Shown here: positions 62,493-64,000 of the stretch, in pieces | Layout of the letters: the number at the start of each line of letters is the position of its first letter | Numbering within the stretch: the stretch's first letter is position 1 | Assembly: GCF_010093205.1 (NCBI RefSeq) | Contig: NZ_PDWN01000009.1 | Location: 124,001-188,000 of the forward strand | Origin: Pseudoxanthomonas daejeonensis | GTDB lineage: Bacteria > Pseudomonadota > Gammaproteobacteria > Xanthomonadales > Xanthomonadaceae | DNA length: 64,000 nt | Reading direction: 5' to 3' | Notes under the pieces: model-generated | What the model was told of the DNA's origin: nothing | Database searches by the model: none | What the model saw: only the letters and a program-made list of their open reading frames with translations | Program-made: the position numbers and the translations under genes

Positions 62493-63389
62493 ATGCGCAT
62501 CCTGCTCGCCGCAATCGCCGTGGTCGTCCTGCTTGCCGTCGCACCGCGGCAGGCGCAGGCCGCCGACGCCCCGCTCTCCTACGCCGGCAAGACCGCCCTG
62601 GTCACCGGTTCGACCGACGGGCTCGGGCGCGAGCTCGCCCTGGCCCTGGCCGCCGACGGTGCGCACGTCATCGTCCATGGCCGCAACGCGCAGCGCGGCC
62701 AGGCCGTGGTCGACGAGATCACCCGGGCCGGCAAGGGCTCGGCCCGCTTCATCGCCGCCGACTTCTCCTCGCTGCAGGCCACGCGCGATTTCGCCGACAC
62801 CATCGCCCGGGACTATCCCAGGCTCGACCTGCTGGTGAACAACGCCGGCATCGCCTTCAACAACGCGCCGCAACGCAGCGCCAATGCAGACGGCTACGAG
62901 CTGCAGTTCGTCGTGAACTACCTCGCCGGCTGGATCCTGGTGAACAGGCTGCTGCCGAACCTGGAAGCGGCCGCGCCCTCGCGCATCGTCAACATCTCTT
63001 CCGGCGCCGCGGCGGCGATCGATTTCGACGACGTCATGCTGGAAAAACCCGGCGCCCACCATCGCGGCTACGCGCAGAGCAAGCTGGCCCAGGCGATGAT
63101 GACCACGCAGCTGGCCCCCGCGTTCGCCGGGCGCGGCGTCACCATGATCTCCCTGCACCCGGCCACGCTGATGGACACCACGATGGTCAAGGGCATCGGC
63201 ATCCCCGCCCGCACCACCGTCGCCGAGGGCCGGGACCACGTGATGGGCCTGGTCACCGCACCGACGCTGCAGCCCGGCGCGTTCTACCTCGAAGGCAAGC
63301 CGGTGTCCCCGATGGACCCGCAAGCCGGCGATGCGCAGGCACGTGCGCGGCTGGTGGCGCTGAGCGCCGAGCTCACCGGCGTGCCCTGA
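62493..63389 (+). CDS. Secreted short-chain dehydrogenase/reductase (SDR)
   Basis: A 298-aa SDR with an unusual N-terminal signal peptide (residues 1-24, ending QAQAAD). The cofactor motif is TGSTDGLG (38-45), the NNAG motif NNAGIAFN (116-123) and the catalytic Y193-x3-K197 (GYAQSK), with Ser in VNISSGAAA. It should reduce or oxidise a small alcohol or ketone with NAD(P). Export of an SDR is odd because cofactor is scarce in the periplasm. Confidence 0.9.
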   Translation: MRILLAAIAVVVLLAVAPRQAQAADAPLSYAGKTALVTGSTDGLGRELALALAADGAHVIVHGRNAQRGQAVVDEITRAGKGSARFIAADFSSLQATRDFADTIARDYPRLDLLVNNAGIAFNNAPQRSANADGYELQFVVNYLAGWILVNRLLPNLEAAAPSRIVNISSGAAAAIDFDDVMLEKPGAHHRGYAQSKLAQAMMTTQLAPAFAGRGVTMISLHPATLMDTTMVKGIGIPARTTVAEGRDHVMGLVTAPTLQPGAFYLEGKPVSPMDPQAGDAQARARLVALSAELTGVP

Positions 63390-64000
63390 GCAAGGCGAAG
63401 CGGGCCACGCCCTCGCAGGAGCGGGTATGAGCGCGACACCGAGCCCGTCTGATCCCGCAGGGCGTCGCCCGTGCCGAACACCTCGGCTTCGCGGCCTGAA
63501 GTCCGCTCCTACAGAAACCCTAACCCGCCCTTGTAGGAGCGGGCATGGCCGCGACACCGACGCCGCCGGATCCCGCAGGGCGTCGCCCGTGCCGACCAAC
63601 TCGGCTTCGCGGCCTGAAGTCCGCTCCTACACAAACCCTAACCCGCCCTTGTAGGAGCGGGCATGACCGCGACACCGAGCCCGTCGGATCCCGCAGGGCG
63701 TCGCCCGTGCCGACCAACTCGGCTTCGCGGCCTGAATTCCGCTCCTACAGAAACCCTAACCCGCCCCTGTAGGAGCGGGCATGACCGCGACACCGACGCC
63801 GCCGGATCCCAAGGCATCGCCCGTTCCGACCGCCTCGGTGTCGCGGTCATGACCGCTCCTACGCAAGGGCCCAACACTACATACGGAGTACGATCGCGTC
63901 ATGGGCGGCAGGCACCCGGATCACCCGGGAACTGGTCAGGTACCCGCTGGGGAGCGGATCGATGGCAACAGGTTCAATCAGGGTATGCCTCGGGCTGAAG
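63390..64000. other. Gene-free 3' end of the window
   Basis: 611 bp after the SDR gene. The first 480 bp are the 118-bp repeat array. The final 134 bp (63867-64000) hold no recognisable ORF with coding character; an AT-richer stretch near 63878-63893 (ACACTACATACGGAGTACGA) could belong to a promoter of a gene beyond the window. Confidence 0.6.
63414..63866. repeat. Tandem array of 118-bp palindromic units (about 3.8 copies)
   Basis: Units begin at 63414 (degenerate), 63532, 63650 and 63768, exactly 118 bp apart; the last is shorter. Each starts TGTAGGAGCGGGCATGACC and ends in the inverted arm (GTCCGCTCCTACA), with CGCAGGGCGTCGCCCG in the centre, so each is a long imperfect palindrome. Units 2 and 3 differ at only a few bases. 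The same arms occur once between fliK and fliL (9102-9196). No ORF over the array is credible. Confidence 0.9.

Noticed and set aside
63414-63866. CRISPR array
   Set aside because: Units are 118-bp tandem palindromes without unique spacers, and no cas genes are near.

Overview
The window is chromosomal DNA of very high G+C content. It most resembles the Lysobacteraceae (Xanthomonadaceae), a Lysobacter/Luteimonas/Pseudoxanthomonas-type gammaproteobacterium. This rests on the order of the flagellar genes, the use of sigma-54 flagellar promoters, the fliA-cheYZ-cheA arrangement and the scattered 'TGTAGGAGCGGG' palindromic repeats. No rRNA, tRNA, IS element, prophage module or CRISPR array was seen. 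The genus is inferred, not shown.

Region 1 (1-25.3 kb, all plus strand) is a flagellar/chemotaxis supercluster. It opens with the 3' part of a large glycosyltransferase. Next comes fliEFGHIJK from a sigma-54 promoter, then fliLMNOPQR from a second sigma-54 promoter with the same 16-bp core. A membrane GGDEF/EAL protein follows, then flhB-flhA-flhF-flhG-fliA-cheY-cheZ-cheA from a third sigma-54 promoter. Most genes overlap by 4 bp, so the basal body, export gate, switch, placement factors (FlhF/FlhG), sigma-28 and the chemotaxis core appear to be made as translationally coupled units.

Region 2 (25.3-34 kb, minus strand) holds two adjacent secreted proteins of unknown function, a BlaI/M56 (BlaR1-like) regulator pair with a direct-repeat operator, an HDOD protein and an M14-type metallopeptidase. 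Two small plus-strand genes follow.

Region 3 (34.9-38.4 kb, minus strand) is the most interesting part. A TIR-TolB-TPR protein lies directly upstream of a SLOG-SLATT membrane protein. This suggests a Thoeris-like pathway of TIR signal generation, SLOG sensing and membrane action.

Region 4 (38.6-57.8 kb) is a mosaic of short transcription units. It includes a YCII protein, a serine hydrolase, a PAS kinase with a receiver, an acyltransferase and a stress-type group (two-TM protein, Q/N-rich microprotein, DUF892, Zn-dehydrogenase, FAD oxidoreductase, DUF1398). It also has an isochorismatase-fold hydrolase and an alpha/beta hydrolase. A sugar-kinase-like protein in this region has its ROK motifs in circularly permuted order. 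An orphan contractile tail-tube protein, an LD-carboxypeptidase, a VOC protein, a GNAT and a PAS-GGDEF cyclase complete it.

Region 5 (57.8-64 kb) has a TonB-like protein, a beta-propeller GGDEF sensor, a small secreted-protein gene split by an in-frame stop at the signal-peptide boundary, a secreted SDR and a tandem array of 118-bp palindromic units.
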